The translations under genes and the position numbers were made by a program. From assembly GCA_934270345.1 (NCBI GenBank), contig CAKQPT010000006.1, positions 29,666 to 93,665 of the forward strand: a stretch of DNA of 64,000 bases, in the 5' to 3' direction. The notes below the pieces were generated by a model. That model had not been told where the DNA came from and did not search any database. It saw nothing but the letters and a program-made list of their open reading frames with translations. Positions 44,845-52,743 of the stretch are shown here, one piece after another (within the stretch, counting starts at the first letter, position 1; every line of letters begins with the position of its first letter). Source of the DNA: an uncultured Oribacterium sp. GTDB taxonomy: Bacteria > Bacillota > Clostridia > Lachnospirales > Lachnospiraceae.

Positions 44845-45879
44845 ATGAAGCTGATGAAAACAGAAGATGCGGTGGGCCAGATGCTCTGTCATGACATCAC
44901 ACAGATCATCCGGGGCGTAAAGAAAGGACCGGTGTTCCGGAAGGGACACATTATCACGGAAGAGGATGTGCCGGTGCTGCTTTCCGTCGGAAAGGACCAT
45001 ATCTACATCTGGGAGGTCAATGAGACGATGATGCATGAGAACGATGCGGCGATGGTGCTGTACGATCTCTGCAAAAACGAGCATCTGCGCCGGAACGAGG
45101 ATATCAAGGAAGGAAAAATCGAGCTGATCGCTGACTGTGACGGGCTTCTGAAGATCGATGTCGCTCGACTGCAGCAGGTCAATGCCTACGGCCAGATGAT
45201 GATCGCTTCGCTTCACAATAACTATCCCGTAAAGAAGGACCAGCATGTGGCCGGGATGCGGATCATCCCGCTGATCATCGAGAAGGAGAAGATGGAAGCT
45301 GTGCAGAAGCTCGTGGGAAATGAGCCGCTGTTCCGGATCCTGCCATACCAGCATAAAAAGGTGGGTATCGTGACGACGGGCAATGAGGTGTACTACGGAC
45401 GAATCCAGGATACCTTTACGCCAGTGGTGCAGGCGAAGATCGAGGCCTTTGGGGCTGAGGTGGTCGCGCATGAGTACAGCTCGGATGATCCGGAGATGGA
45501 GATCGCATGCATTGAGAAGGTGTTAGCGGTCGGGGCGGATATGGTGCTCTGCACGGGTGGGATGAGCGTCGATCCGGATGACAAGACCCCGTACGCCATC
45601 GGAAAGATGGCGGATCGGGTGGTGAGCTATGGTGCGCCGGTGCTGCCGGGCGCGATGTTCATGCTGGCCTATAAGGGTGCGCACGATGAGATTCCGATGC
45701 TGGGCCTGCCGGGCTGTGTGATGTATGCGGGGCGGACGATCTTCGACCTGATCCTGCCACGTGTGATGGCCGGCGATATCGTAACGAAAGAAGACATTGA
45801 CCGACTCGGTGTCGGCGGATACTGCCAGCACTGCGCGAGCTGTACCTTCCCGAACTGCGGCTTCGGTGCCTACGCGTGA
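44845..45879 (+). CDS. MoeA-like molybdopterin-binding protein
   Basis: The 344-residue protein has an N-terminal region typical of hydroxylase-associated MoeA paralogues (TEDAVGQMLCHDITQIIRG). The Mog-like molybdopterin-binding domain is at about 170-310: VGIVTTGNEVYYGRI, then ADMVLCTGGMSVDPDD, then MLGLPGCVMY. The C-terminus carries CQHCASCTFPNCGFG, a Cys-rich motif that could bind a metal or cluster. Such proteins are expected to insert Mo into molybdopterin or hold the cofactor for a hydroxylase. It lies directly before the XdhC-like gene. Confidence 0.82.
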   Translation: MKLMKTEDAVGQMLCHDITQIIRGVKKGPVFRKGHIITEEDVPVLLSVGKDHIYIWEVNETMMHENDAAMVLYDLCKNEHLRRNEDIKEGKIELIADCDGLLKIDVARLQQVNAYGQMMIASLHNNYPVKKDQHVAGMRIIPLIIEKEKMEAVQKLVGNEPLFRILPYQHKKVGIVTTGNEVYYGRIQDTFTPVVQAKIEAFGAEVVAHEYSSDDPEMEIACIEKVLAVGADMVLCTGGMSVDPDDKTPYAIGKMADRVVSYGAPVLPGAMFMLAYKGAHDEIPMLGLPGCVMYAGRTIFDLILPRVMAGDIVTKEDIDRLGVGGYCQHCASCTFPNCGFGAYA

Positions 45880-45900
45880 GAATGGATGGAGGATAAATAG

Positions 45901-46944
45901 ATGGGAACAGAATTATATGAAGAGATCAGCGGGCTGAATCCGAATTATGAAAACTATATTCTGACGCTGCTGGAGGGTGAGGGCTTCGGTGAAAAGGCGC
46001 TGATTTCGAATCACGAAATCGCATGGATGTCGGATGCAGACGGATTTTTCACACAGCATGCGGCAGAAGCGGCAGCGGTTTCTGAAAGCGGGATCCTCGA
46101 CATCGGCGGAAAGCGGATCTACGCGGAGCTGCTCGGACACGAGAAGAAGCTCGTCGTGCTGGGCGCCGGGCATGTGTCGATGCCGATCATCAAGATCGGA
46201 CGGATGATCGGCTGTCGCGTGACCTGCATCGATGACCGACCGATGTTTGCGAACAATGCCCGGATCGCAGGTGCCGATCAGGTGATCTGCGACGAGTTCA
46301 TGAAGGCCCTGGAGCAGATTCCGGGGGATGGGGATACCTACTTCGTCATCGTGACGCGGGGACACCGCTGGGATCAGGACTGCCTGCGGGTGATCGCACG
46401 GAAGCCGCACGCCTACATCGGCCTGATGGGGTCGAAGCGGCGGGTGCGCATCGTGAAGGAGAAGCTTGCAGAGGAGGGCATCCCGCGTGAGGTGCTCGAT
46501 GCGGTGTATACACCGATCGGTCTCGCCATCGGTGCGGAGACCCCGGAGGAGATCGCGGTGTCGGTGATGGCCGAGATCATCGAGGTGAAGAATCAAAAGA
46601 AGCGGAACTTCGGCTATCCGAAGGAGATTCTGGATGCCATCCTGGGCGCGAATCCGCATGAGCGTCCGATGGAGGGGCGGAAGATCCTCACGACGATCGT
46701 GACCCGTAAGGGCTCGGCACCGCGGGAGGTCGGGACGAAGATGCTGATTCTGCCGGATGGACGCTGTATCGGCACCATCGGTGGTGGCTGCGTCGAGGCG
46801 GATGTCATGCGACGTGGTCGCGAGATGCTGCTCGATGAAGAGCCGAAGCCGATTCTCTACCATGTGGACCTCACAGATGATGCGGCGTCCGAGGAAGGCA
46901 TGGTCTGCGGTGGTGTGCTGGATGTACTGATGGAAGTGATATAA
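45901..46944 (+). CDS. XdhC/CoxI-family maturation factor, domain order reversed
   Basis: The 347-residue protein carries the Rossmann domain of XdhC first (about 80-230: KKLVVLGAGHVSMPIIKIG, then CIDDRP, YIGLMGSKRR and IGLAIGAETPEEIAVSVMAEI) and the CoxI-like domain last (about 258-347: LTTIVTRKGSAPREVGTKML, then GTIGGGCVEADV). Most XdhC proteins have the CoxI part at the N-terminus. The family binds molybdenum cofactor and promotes its sulfuration and insertion into hydroxylases. Confidence 0.85.
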   Translation: MGTELYEEISGLNPNYENYILTLLEGEGFGEKALISNHEIAWMSDADGFFTQHAAEAAAVSESGILDIGGKRIYAELLGHEKKLVVLGAGHVSMPIIKIGRMIGCRVTCIDDRPMFANNARIAGADQVICDEFMKALEQIPGDGDTYFVIVTRGHRWDQDCLRVIARKPHAYIGLMGSKRRVRIVKEKLAEEGIPREVLDAVYTPIGLAIGAETPEEIAVSVMAEIIEVKNQKKRNFGYPKEILDAILGANPHERPMEGRKILTTIVTRKGSAPREVGTKMLILPDGRCIGTIGGGCVEADVMRRGREMLLDEEPKPILYHVDLTDDAASEEGMVCGGVLDVLMEVI

Positions 46945-46950
46945 ATCAAA

Positions 46951-47931
46951 ATGAAAGATACATTTGACAGAAAAATCAATTACATGCGGATGTCGATCAC
47001 AGATCGCTGCAATCTGCGCTGCCGCTACTGCATGCCGAACGGTGTGAGTGATAAGGTGGCGATGAAGGATATCCTGCGCTACGAGGAGCTGGTGGAAATC
47101 GCGGAAGCCGCGGTCCGCTGCGGGATCACCCGCTTCAAGGTGACGGGTGGAGAACCGCTTGCGCGGCTCGGCTGCGCGGACTTCGTCGGGATGCTGAAGC
47201 GGATTCCGGGGGTCGAGCAGGTGACGATGACGACGAACGGCGTGCTGCTGTCGGAGAACCTGCCGAAGCTGAGCGCTGCCGGACTGGATGCCGTCAATGT
47301 GAGCCTCGATACACTGAAGCCGGCGCGCTTTCAGGACATCACCGGCTTCGATGCGCTCGGGCGCGTGACGAAGGGAATACAGGAGACATTGGCCCTCGGT
47401 ATACCGGTGAAACTGAACGTCGTGCTGCAGCGGGACAGCAATGCGTCGGAGTGGGCGGAGCTCGTCGAGCTCGCGCGTCTGCAGCCGATCGATGTGCGCT
47501 TCATCGAGATGATGCCGATCGGCTACGGGAAGGACTTCGAGGCCATCTATAACGAGGACCTGCGTGCGGAGCTGATGGCGAGGTATCCGGGGACGGTCGA
47601 GGATGCGCGTGTCCATGGAAACGGACCGGCGAGCTACCTGCGGATTCCGGGCTTTCAGGGATCCATCGGCTTCATCAGTGCGATGCATGGAAAGTTCTGC
47701 GCACAGTGCAATCGTATCCGTCTCACCTCGACCGGAAAGCTGAAGCCCTGCCTCTGTTATGGCGATACGATCGATATCAAGCCGGTTTTTGAGCTGGCAG
47801 ATGCGACGGAACGGCAGGCGCTGCTTCAGCAGGCGATCGAGGAAGCCATCCGACAGAAGCCGGAGGCGCACTGCTTCGAGGAGCGCGCACAGGTGACGGA
47901 GCTTCAGGAGATGGTGGAGATCGGTGGATGA
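46951..47931 (+). CDS. moaA: GTP 3',8-cyclase
   Basis: The 326-residue radical SAM enzyme starts molybdopterin synthesis from GTP. The N-terminal cluster motif is in DRCNLRCRYCMP, followed by GGEPL. The C-terminal GTP-binding cluster is CAQCNRIRLTSTGKLKPCLCYG. The chain ends in Gly-Gly, as is normal in MoaA. It starts 6 bases after the XdhC-like gene, so it is in the same operon. Confidence 0.95.
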   Translation: MKDTFDRKINYMRMSITDRCNLRCRYCMPNGVSDKVAMKDILRYEELVEIAEAAVRCGITRFKVTGGEPLARLGCADFVGMLKRIPGVEQVTMTTNGVLLSENLPKLSAAGLDAVNVSLDTLKPARFQDITGFDALGRVTKGIQETLALGIPVKLNVVLQRDSNASEWAELVELARLQPIDVRFIEMMPIGYGKDFEAIYNEDLRAELMARYPGTVEDARVHGNGPASYLRIPGFQGSIGFISAMHGKFCAQCNRIRLTSTGKLKPCLCYGDTIDIKPVFELADATERQALLQQAIEEAIRQKPEAHCFEERAQVTELQEMVEIGG

Positions 47932-48080
47932 CGGGAGCAGGAGATGGAAGCGAAGTGCATGCACAGGAGACGAAGAGTGTATACACAAAAACCAGGAAAT
48001 CATGACCACATATGTATGAAATGAACTGTAACGGTCGGATATGGTCGATTCCGTATGAAGTATGAAAGGAAGGAGACTTC

Positions 48081-49016
48081 GTGGTGAATAGAAAGGGAAA
48101 GGTACTGGCGGTCTGTACCAGTGCACAGAAGGGAACACAGAAGCAGCCGGTGGATGCGATTACACTGAAGCCGGACTGGGGCATCGAGGGGGACGCGCAT
48201 GCCGGTCACTGGCACCGGCAGGTGAGCTTGCTGGCGTATGAGAAGATCGAGGAGTTCCGGAAGCGGGGCGCGGATGTGGCGTTCGGTGCGTTCGGAGAGA
48301 ACATCGTGTGTGAGGGCTTCGACCTCCGCACACTGCCGGTCGGTACACGCTTCCAGATCGGCGACTGTCTGCTGGAGCTCAGCCAGATCGGCAAGGCCTG
48401 CCACAGTCACTGCGAAATCTATAAGGTCGTGGGCGACTGCATCATGCCGCGGGAAGGTGTATTTACCATCGTTCTCAAGGGCGGTGTCGTGAAGCCGGGC
48501 GATGAGATCACGCTGATCGAGGCGGATCCGGAGCGTCCGTTTACGGCAGCGGTGATCACCTTATCGGATCGTGCGTCGAGGGGCGAGTATGAGGACAAAT
48601 CCGGACCGCTGATCCGGGAAATGCTGAAGGCGGCAGGCTATCAGGTCCTGGAGCAGCTGGTGCTTCCGGACGGACGTCCGCGACTCGAGCTGGAGCTCAC
48701 GCGTCTCGCGGATCAGCGGCAGATCAGTGTGATCTTCACGACCGGTGGCACCGGCTTCAGTCTGCGGGATCTGACACCGGAGGCGACGAAGGCCGTGTGT
48801 GATCGCGAGGTCCCGGGGATCGGCGAGGCACTTCGGGCCGACAGTCTGAAGTATACGCCGAATGCGATTCTCAGCCGGCAGACGGCGGGCATCCGGAAAC
48901 AGAGCCTCATCATCAATCTGCCGGGCAGCCCGAAGGCCTGTCGGGAGAACCTCGAATTTCTGCTGAAGCCACTGGCGCATGGACTCGGCATCCTGCGCGG
49001 AACGGCGACGGACTAG
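48081..49016 (+). CDS. MOSC-MogA fusion protein
   Basis: The 311-residue protein joins an N-terminal MOSC domain (residues ~1-150: WGIEGDAHAGHWHRQVSLL, FGENIVCEGFDL, Cys in LLELSQIGKACHSHC) to a C-terminal MogA/MoaB domain (~155-311: AAVITLSDRASRGEYEDKSG, IFTTGGTGFSLRDLTPEAT, INLPGSPKACRENL). MogA adenylates molybdopterin before Mo insertion; MOSC domains act on cofactor sulfur. The start is GTG 48081, 6 bases after AAGGAAGGAG. The fusion puts two late cofactor steps in one chain. Confidence 0.9.
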   Translation: MVNRKGKVLAVCTSAQKGTQKQPVDAITLKPDWGIEGDAHAGHWHRQVSLLAYEKIEEFRKRGADVAFGAFGENIVCEGFDLRTLPVGTRFQIGDCLLELSQIGKACHSHCEIYKVVGDCIMPREGVFTIVLKGGVVKPGDEITLIEADPERPFTAAVITLSDRASRGEYEDKSGPLIREMLKAAGYQVLEQLVLPDGRPRLELELTRLADQRQISVIFTTGGTGFSLRDLTPEATKAVCDREVPGIGEALRADSLKYTPNAILSRQTAGIRKQSLIINLPGSPKACRENLEFLLKPLAHGLGILRGTATD

Positions 49017-49128
49017 TCGGAAAATGCAGGCATGCAAAGGGCGGGTGCCGCATGGAGGCATTGGCCCCGGAATCATCGGATACACGTGCATGACGCACTG
49101 TATATACATCGATAAGGAGAGTAAGCCG

Positions 49129-50073
49129 ATGAGAAGAATGTATCGTAAGGTAACGGCGGGTGTCATCGCGGCAGCGATGCTGATGGGGATGAGTGGATGT
49201 GGCTCCTCGAAACCGACGGAGACGGCGGCAGCGGCGACGAAGGCCGAGACGACGGCAGCGGCAACGGAGGCAGCGACCACCGAAGCGGCGACCGAGGCGG
49301 CGCAGGCAGGCGGAGAGAAGACGGAGATCCAGGTCTTCATCGCGGCGTCGCTGAACACGGTGATGCAGGATCTCGCGAAGCAGTACAACGAGCAGCATCC
49401 GGAAGTGACCATCACCTTTAATGCGGATTCCTCCGGAAAGCTGCTCACCCAGATCGAGGAAGGCTACGCCTGCGACGTTTTCTTCTCTGCTTCCCAGAAG
49501 CAGATGAACACGCTCGATGAGGAGGATAAGCTTGTAATCGAGGGCACACGGAAGAACGTCGTGAACAACCAGGTCTGCGTCATCACGACGAAGGATTCCG
49601 GCACGAAGGTGACGGGGCTTGCGAATATCGGTGAGGCATCCTCTATCGCGTTGGCGGATGGTTCGGTTCCGGTCGGTAAGTATACACGGCAGGCGATGGT
49701 GAACTCCGGCATGCTGCCGAAGACCGAGGATGTGTCGAAGATCACGACCGAGGAAGTTTCTCAGGCGCTCGGCGGTGTCGAGATCTCCGAGCAGTCGAAC
49801 GTGTCGAAGGTGCTGGCGGCGGTGACCGAAGGCTCCTGCGAGGTAGGTACGACCTACTACTCCGACACCTATGGCTATGAAGATCAGGTGGTCATCCTTG
49901 AGAAGATTCCTTACGATCTGACGGGCAATGTCATCTACCCGATCGCACAGGTGCAGAACGAGGAGGCAGACGAGGCCGAGAAGGCAGCCGCACTGGATTT
50001 CATTCAGTTCGTAACATCGGATGAGGCGAAGACGGTGTTCCAGAACTATTACTTCGATACAGAGGTAGAGTGA
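49129..50073 (+). CDS. modA: Molybdate-binding lipoprotein
   Basis: The 314-residue protein has a lipoprotein signal with lipobox MSGC (about residues 22-25), then an Ala/Thr-rich linker (~28-62), then the type 2 periplasmic binding domain (IQVFIAASLNTVMQDLAKQY, FNADSSGKLLTQIEEG, CDVFFSASQKQM, ALADGSVPVGKYTRQAM). This is the ModA fold, here tethered to the cell surface. I chose the ATG at 49129 after AAGGAG; the open frame extends further upstream, but into the end of the MOSC-MogA gene. Confidence 0.92.
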   Translation: MRRMYRKVTAGVIAAAMLMGMSGCGSSKPTETAAAATKAETTAAATEAATTEAATEAAQAGGEKTEIQVFIAASLNTVMQDLAKQYNEQHPEVTITFNADSSGKLLTQIEEGYACDVFFSASQKQMNTLDEEDKLVIEGTRKNVVNNQVCVITTKDSGTKVTGLANIGEASSIALADGSVPVGKYTRQAMVNSGMLPKTEDVSKITTEEVSQALGGVEISEQSNVSKVLAAVTEGSCEVGTTYYSDTYGYEDQVVILEKIPYDLTGNVIYPIAQVQNEEADEAEKAAALDFIQFVTSDEAKTVFQNYYFDTEVE

Positions 50074-50236
50074 TGCGCCAGACCGGCGATGATCGTGGGA
50101 TTATGTAGTGCCGCACCGCGTACTCGGGCAGGTGAGGGATCGCCTGTCCGGGGATCGGCTTTCACATGATGGATGAGGTCAACGGCATGCAGCGTGTGAT
50201 AATCGATCGTGCGTAGACATGAGCAGGAGGTGGAAA

Positions 50237-50941
50237 ATGGATAGCTTTATGACTTTTATGCGTGGCCTGGACTGGAGTCCGCTCTGGATTTCACTGAAAA
50301 CAGGGATCGTGGCGACGATTCTCTGCTTTTTCCTCGGCATCTGGGCGGCGCGGAAGATCATGCAGCTGCGACCGTCGGTCAAGGCGGTGGTCGATGGTAT
50401 CCTGACGCTGCCGATGGTGCTTCCGCCGACGGTGGCCGGCTTCTTCCTCCTGTTGCTGTTTTCGAAGCGGCGTCCGCTCGGCATCTTTCTCTGGGACCAC
50501 TTCCAGATCAAGGTTGTGCAGAGCTGGCTCGGCTGCATCATCGCGGCGACGGTCATCGCCTTCCCGCTGATGTATCGGAATGCGCGTGCCGCCTTCGAGC
50601 TGATCGATGAAAACCTCGTCTATGCCGGCCGGACGCTTGGGATGTCGGAGTTTTCGATTTTCTGGAAGATCGTCATGCCGACAGCCGGACCGGGCATCGC
50701 GAGCGGAACGATCCTGACCTTCGCGCGGGCACTCGGTGAGTATGGTGCGACCTCGATGCTGGCGGGCAATATCCCGGGAAAAACAGCGACGATCTCGCAG
50801 CGCATCGCGATGGTCATCCAGGATCAGGACTATGGAACGGCGGGCATATGGGTTACGATCGTACTGCTGATCGCCTTCCTGTCGATCTTTCTGATGAATC
50901 TGATCTCCGGGAAGACAATCAAAAATGTGCATCGCTGGTAA
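50237..50941 (+). CDS. modB: Molybdate ABC transporter permease
   Basis: The 234-residue protein has five to six membrane helices and the ABC-permease loop GEYGATSMLAGNIPGKT (EAA-like motif). It sits between the ModA lipoprotein and the ATPase. AGGAGG lies 5 bases upstream of the ATG at 50237; an upstream in-frame ATG at 50219 lies before the box and is unlikely. Confidence 0.93.
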   Translation: MDSFMTFMRGLDWSPLWISLKTGIVATILCFFLGIWAARKIMQLRPSVKAVVDGILTLPMVLPPTVAGFFLLLLFSKRRPLGIFLWDHFQIKVVQSWLGCIIAATVIAFPLMYRNARAAFELIDENLVYAGRTLGMSEFSIFWKIVMPTAGPGIASGTILTFARALGEYGATSMLAGNIPGKTATISQRIAMVIQDQDYGTAGIWVTIVLLIAFLSIFLMNLISGKTIKNVHRW

Positions 50942-50955
50942 AGGAAACATGAACT

Positions 50956-52014
50956 ATGGGGATTTCAGTACGTATCCGAAAGGAATTCGGCAGCTTCGGC
51001 TTAAACATTGGCTTCGAAGAAGATTCGAAGCGCATCGGCATCCTGGGGGCTTCCGGCTCCGGCAAGAGCATGACGCTGAAGGCCATCGCAGGCATCGTCC
51101 ATCCGGAGGAGGGGCAGATCCGGTTGAATGAGCGGACGCTCTTCGACAGCACGCAGAAGGTCGATCTGAAGCCGCAGGAGCGGCGGGTAGGCTATCTGTT
51201 TCAGAATTATGCGCTCTTCCCGACGATGACCGTCGAGCAGAATGTTGCGGCGGGGCTCAGGGGCAGCCGAGGCGCGAATGCGGCACGGACGAAGGAGATG
51301 ATCCGGAAGTTTCAGCTCGAGGGGCTCGAGAAGCGGCTTCCGACGCAGCTCTCCGGCGGTCAGCAGCAGCGGGTAGCACTCGCGCGTATCATGGCGTATC
51401 AGCCGGACGTGATTCTGCTGGATGAACCGTTTTCTGCGCTCGATGGCTATCTGAAGGACCATATGCAGGAGGAGCTCATCGAGATGCTCGAGGACTACGA
51501 TGGCACGGTCATCATGGTGTCGCACAGCCGGGATGAAATCTACCGCTTCAGCCAGCGGCTGCTCATCATCGATCGTGGCGAGATCACGAATCATGGCGAT
51601 ACGAAGGAAATCTTCGATCATCCGGTGACGAAGACCGCGGCGATGCTGACCGGCTGCAAGAACTTCTCGGACGTGAAGGTCCTCGATGCGCACACGCTGG
51701 AAGCGACGAGCTGGGGCATCACCCTGCATGTGGCGTGCGAGCTTTCGGATGAGATTCATTACATCGGCTACCGTGCGCATCAGTTTGAACCGATCTGGGG
51801 AGAACGCGAGGAGAACTGCATCGCCTTTCGGCTTTCCTCGAAGGCAGAGCTACAGTTCGAGCGGAACTTCTATGTGAAGCCGGAAATGGAGGCGTTTCAC
51901 CGGGACGATATCCTGACCTGGCTCGTGCAGCGGGCGTGCTGGCAGACCATCGAGGAGAAGGGACTGCCGGACTACCTCAAGCTCCATGAACGGGATATGC
52001 TGTTTCTGAAGTAG
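50956..52014 (+). CDS. modC: Molybdate ABC transporter ATPase
   Basis: The 352-residue protein has Walker A GASGSGKSMTLK, signature LSGGQQQRVALAR, Walker B VILLDEPFSALD and the H-loop VSHSRDEI. The C-terminal ~110 residues form an accessory domain (LDAHTLEATSWG, GYRAHQFEP) that takes the place of a classical MOP domain. It starts 14 bases after modB. Confidence 0.93.
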   Translation: MGISVRIRKEFGSFGLNIGFEEDSKRIGILGASGSGKSMTLKAIAGIVHPEEGQIRLNERTLFDSTQKVDLKPQERRVGYLFQNYALFPTMTVEQNVAAGLRGSRGANAARTKEMIRKFQLEGLEKRLPTQLSGGQQQRVALARIMAYQPDVILLDEPFSALDGYLKDHMQEELIEMLEDYDGTVIMVSHSRDEIYRFSQRLLIIDRGEITNHGDTKEIFDHPVTKTAAMLTGCKNFSDVKVLDAHTLEATSWGITLHVACELSDEIHYIGYRAHQFEPIWGEREENCIAFRLSSKAELQFERNFYVKPEMEAFHRDDILTWLVQRACWQTIEEKGLPDYLKLHERDMLFLK

Positions 52015-52164
52015 ACAGAGTCCTGAGCTATACATGGGTTATTTAAGAAAGTGATGTTATACTACGCGAATCCCGATTTATTATGGTGAAGAGAGCAGCA
52101 GTATGAAACGGCTGTGGTGGAAGCGCGGCATGTTATAGATAAGATGAAAAAAGAGGATGGAAGC

Positions 52165-52665
52165 ATGGAAAAGATCGATGAAACGAAGGAATTTACACAC
52201 TTCGATGCGCAGGGCAATGCCTACATGGTGGACGTATCCGGGAAGGACATCACGAGCCGGATGGCAATCGCGACGGGCTCGATCGAGGTGACGGAGGAGG
52301 TCTTTGCGGCGATTCTCGGGAAGAAAATCAAAAAGGGCGATGTCCTGACGGTAGCCCAGGTCGCCGGCATCATGGGTGCGAAGCGCACATCGGAGCTGAT
52401 TCCGATGTGCCACATCCTGAACCTGACGAATGCGAAGGTCTGGTTCGAGCTTCATCCGGGAACGACCTCGATCACGGCCTTCTGTCAGGTGAAGACCGAA
52501 GGAAAAACCGGTGTCGAGATGGAAGCCCTGACCGGCGTCAATGTCGCGTTGCTCACCATCTATGACATGTGTAAGGCCATCGATAAACGGATGGTCCTCC
52601 GGGACATCCACCTCGTCGAAAAGAACGGCGGGAAGAGCGGGGATTTTTACTTCGATGAAGGATAA
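52165..52665 (+). CDS. moaC: Cyclic pyranopterin monophosphate synthase
   Basis: The 166-residue protein follows MoaA in molybdopterin synthesis. It begins [22 protein letters not shown] and has the family motifs [30 protein letters not shown] and [14 protein letters not shown] chose the ATG at 52165, giving the normal family length. A separate promoter upstream is possible, but I could not define it. Confidence 0.95.
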   Translation: MEKIDETKEFTHFDAQGNAYMVDVSGKDITSRMAIATGSIEVTEEVFAAILGKKIKKGDVLTVAQVAGIMGAKRTSELIPMCHILNLTNAKVWFELHPGTTSITAFCQVKTEGKTGVEMEALTGVNVALLTIYDMCKAIDKRMVLRDIHLVEKNGGKSGDFYFDEG

Positions 52666-52686
52666 GACAGGATGGAGAGAATAAAA

Positions 52687-52724
52687 GGAGCTTCGTACCG
52701 TGATGTGGCACGAAGCTTCTTTTT
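52687..52724 (+). terminator. Terminator after moaC
   Basis: AGCTTCGT pairs with ACGAAGCT, extended by CC/GG with one mismatch, and is followed by TCTTTTT. It separates the molybdenum island from the convergent cysteine desulfurase gene. Confidence 0.85.
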
Positions 52725-52743
52725 AGAGTCTGCACGATGGAAA

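Noticed and set aside
47977..47986. Palindrome GTGTATACAC similar to the array B half-sites
   Set aside because: It is a single isolated 10-bp site, so chance is likely; no link to the array is supported.
45913..48138. 741-residue open frame on the minus strand
   Set aside because: It runs antisense through the xdhC-like gene and moaA, both with clear motifs.
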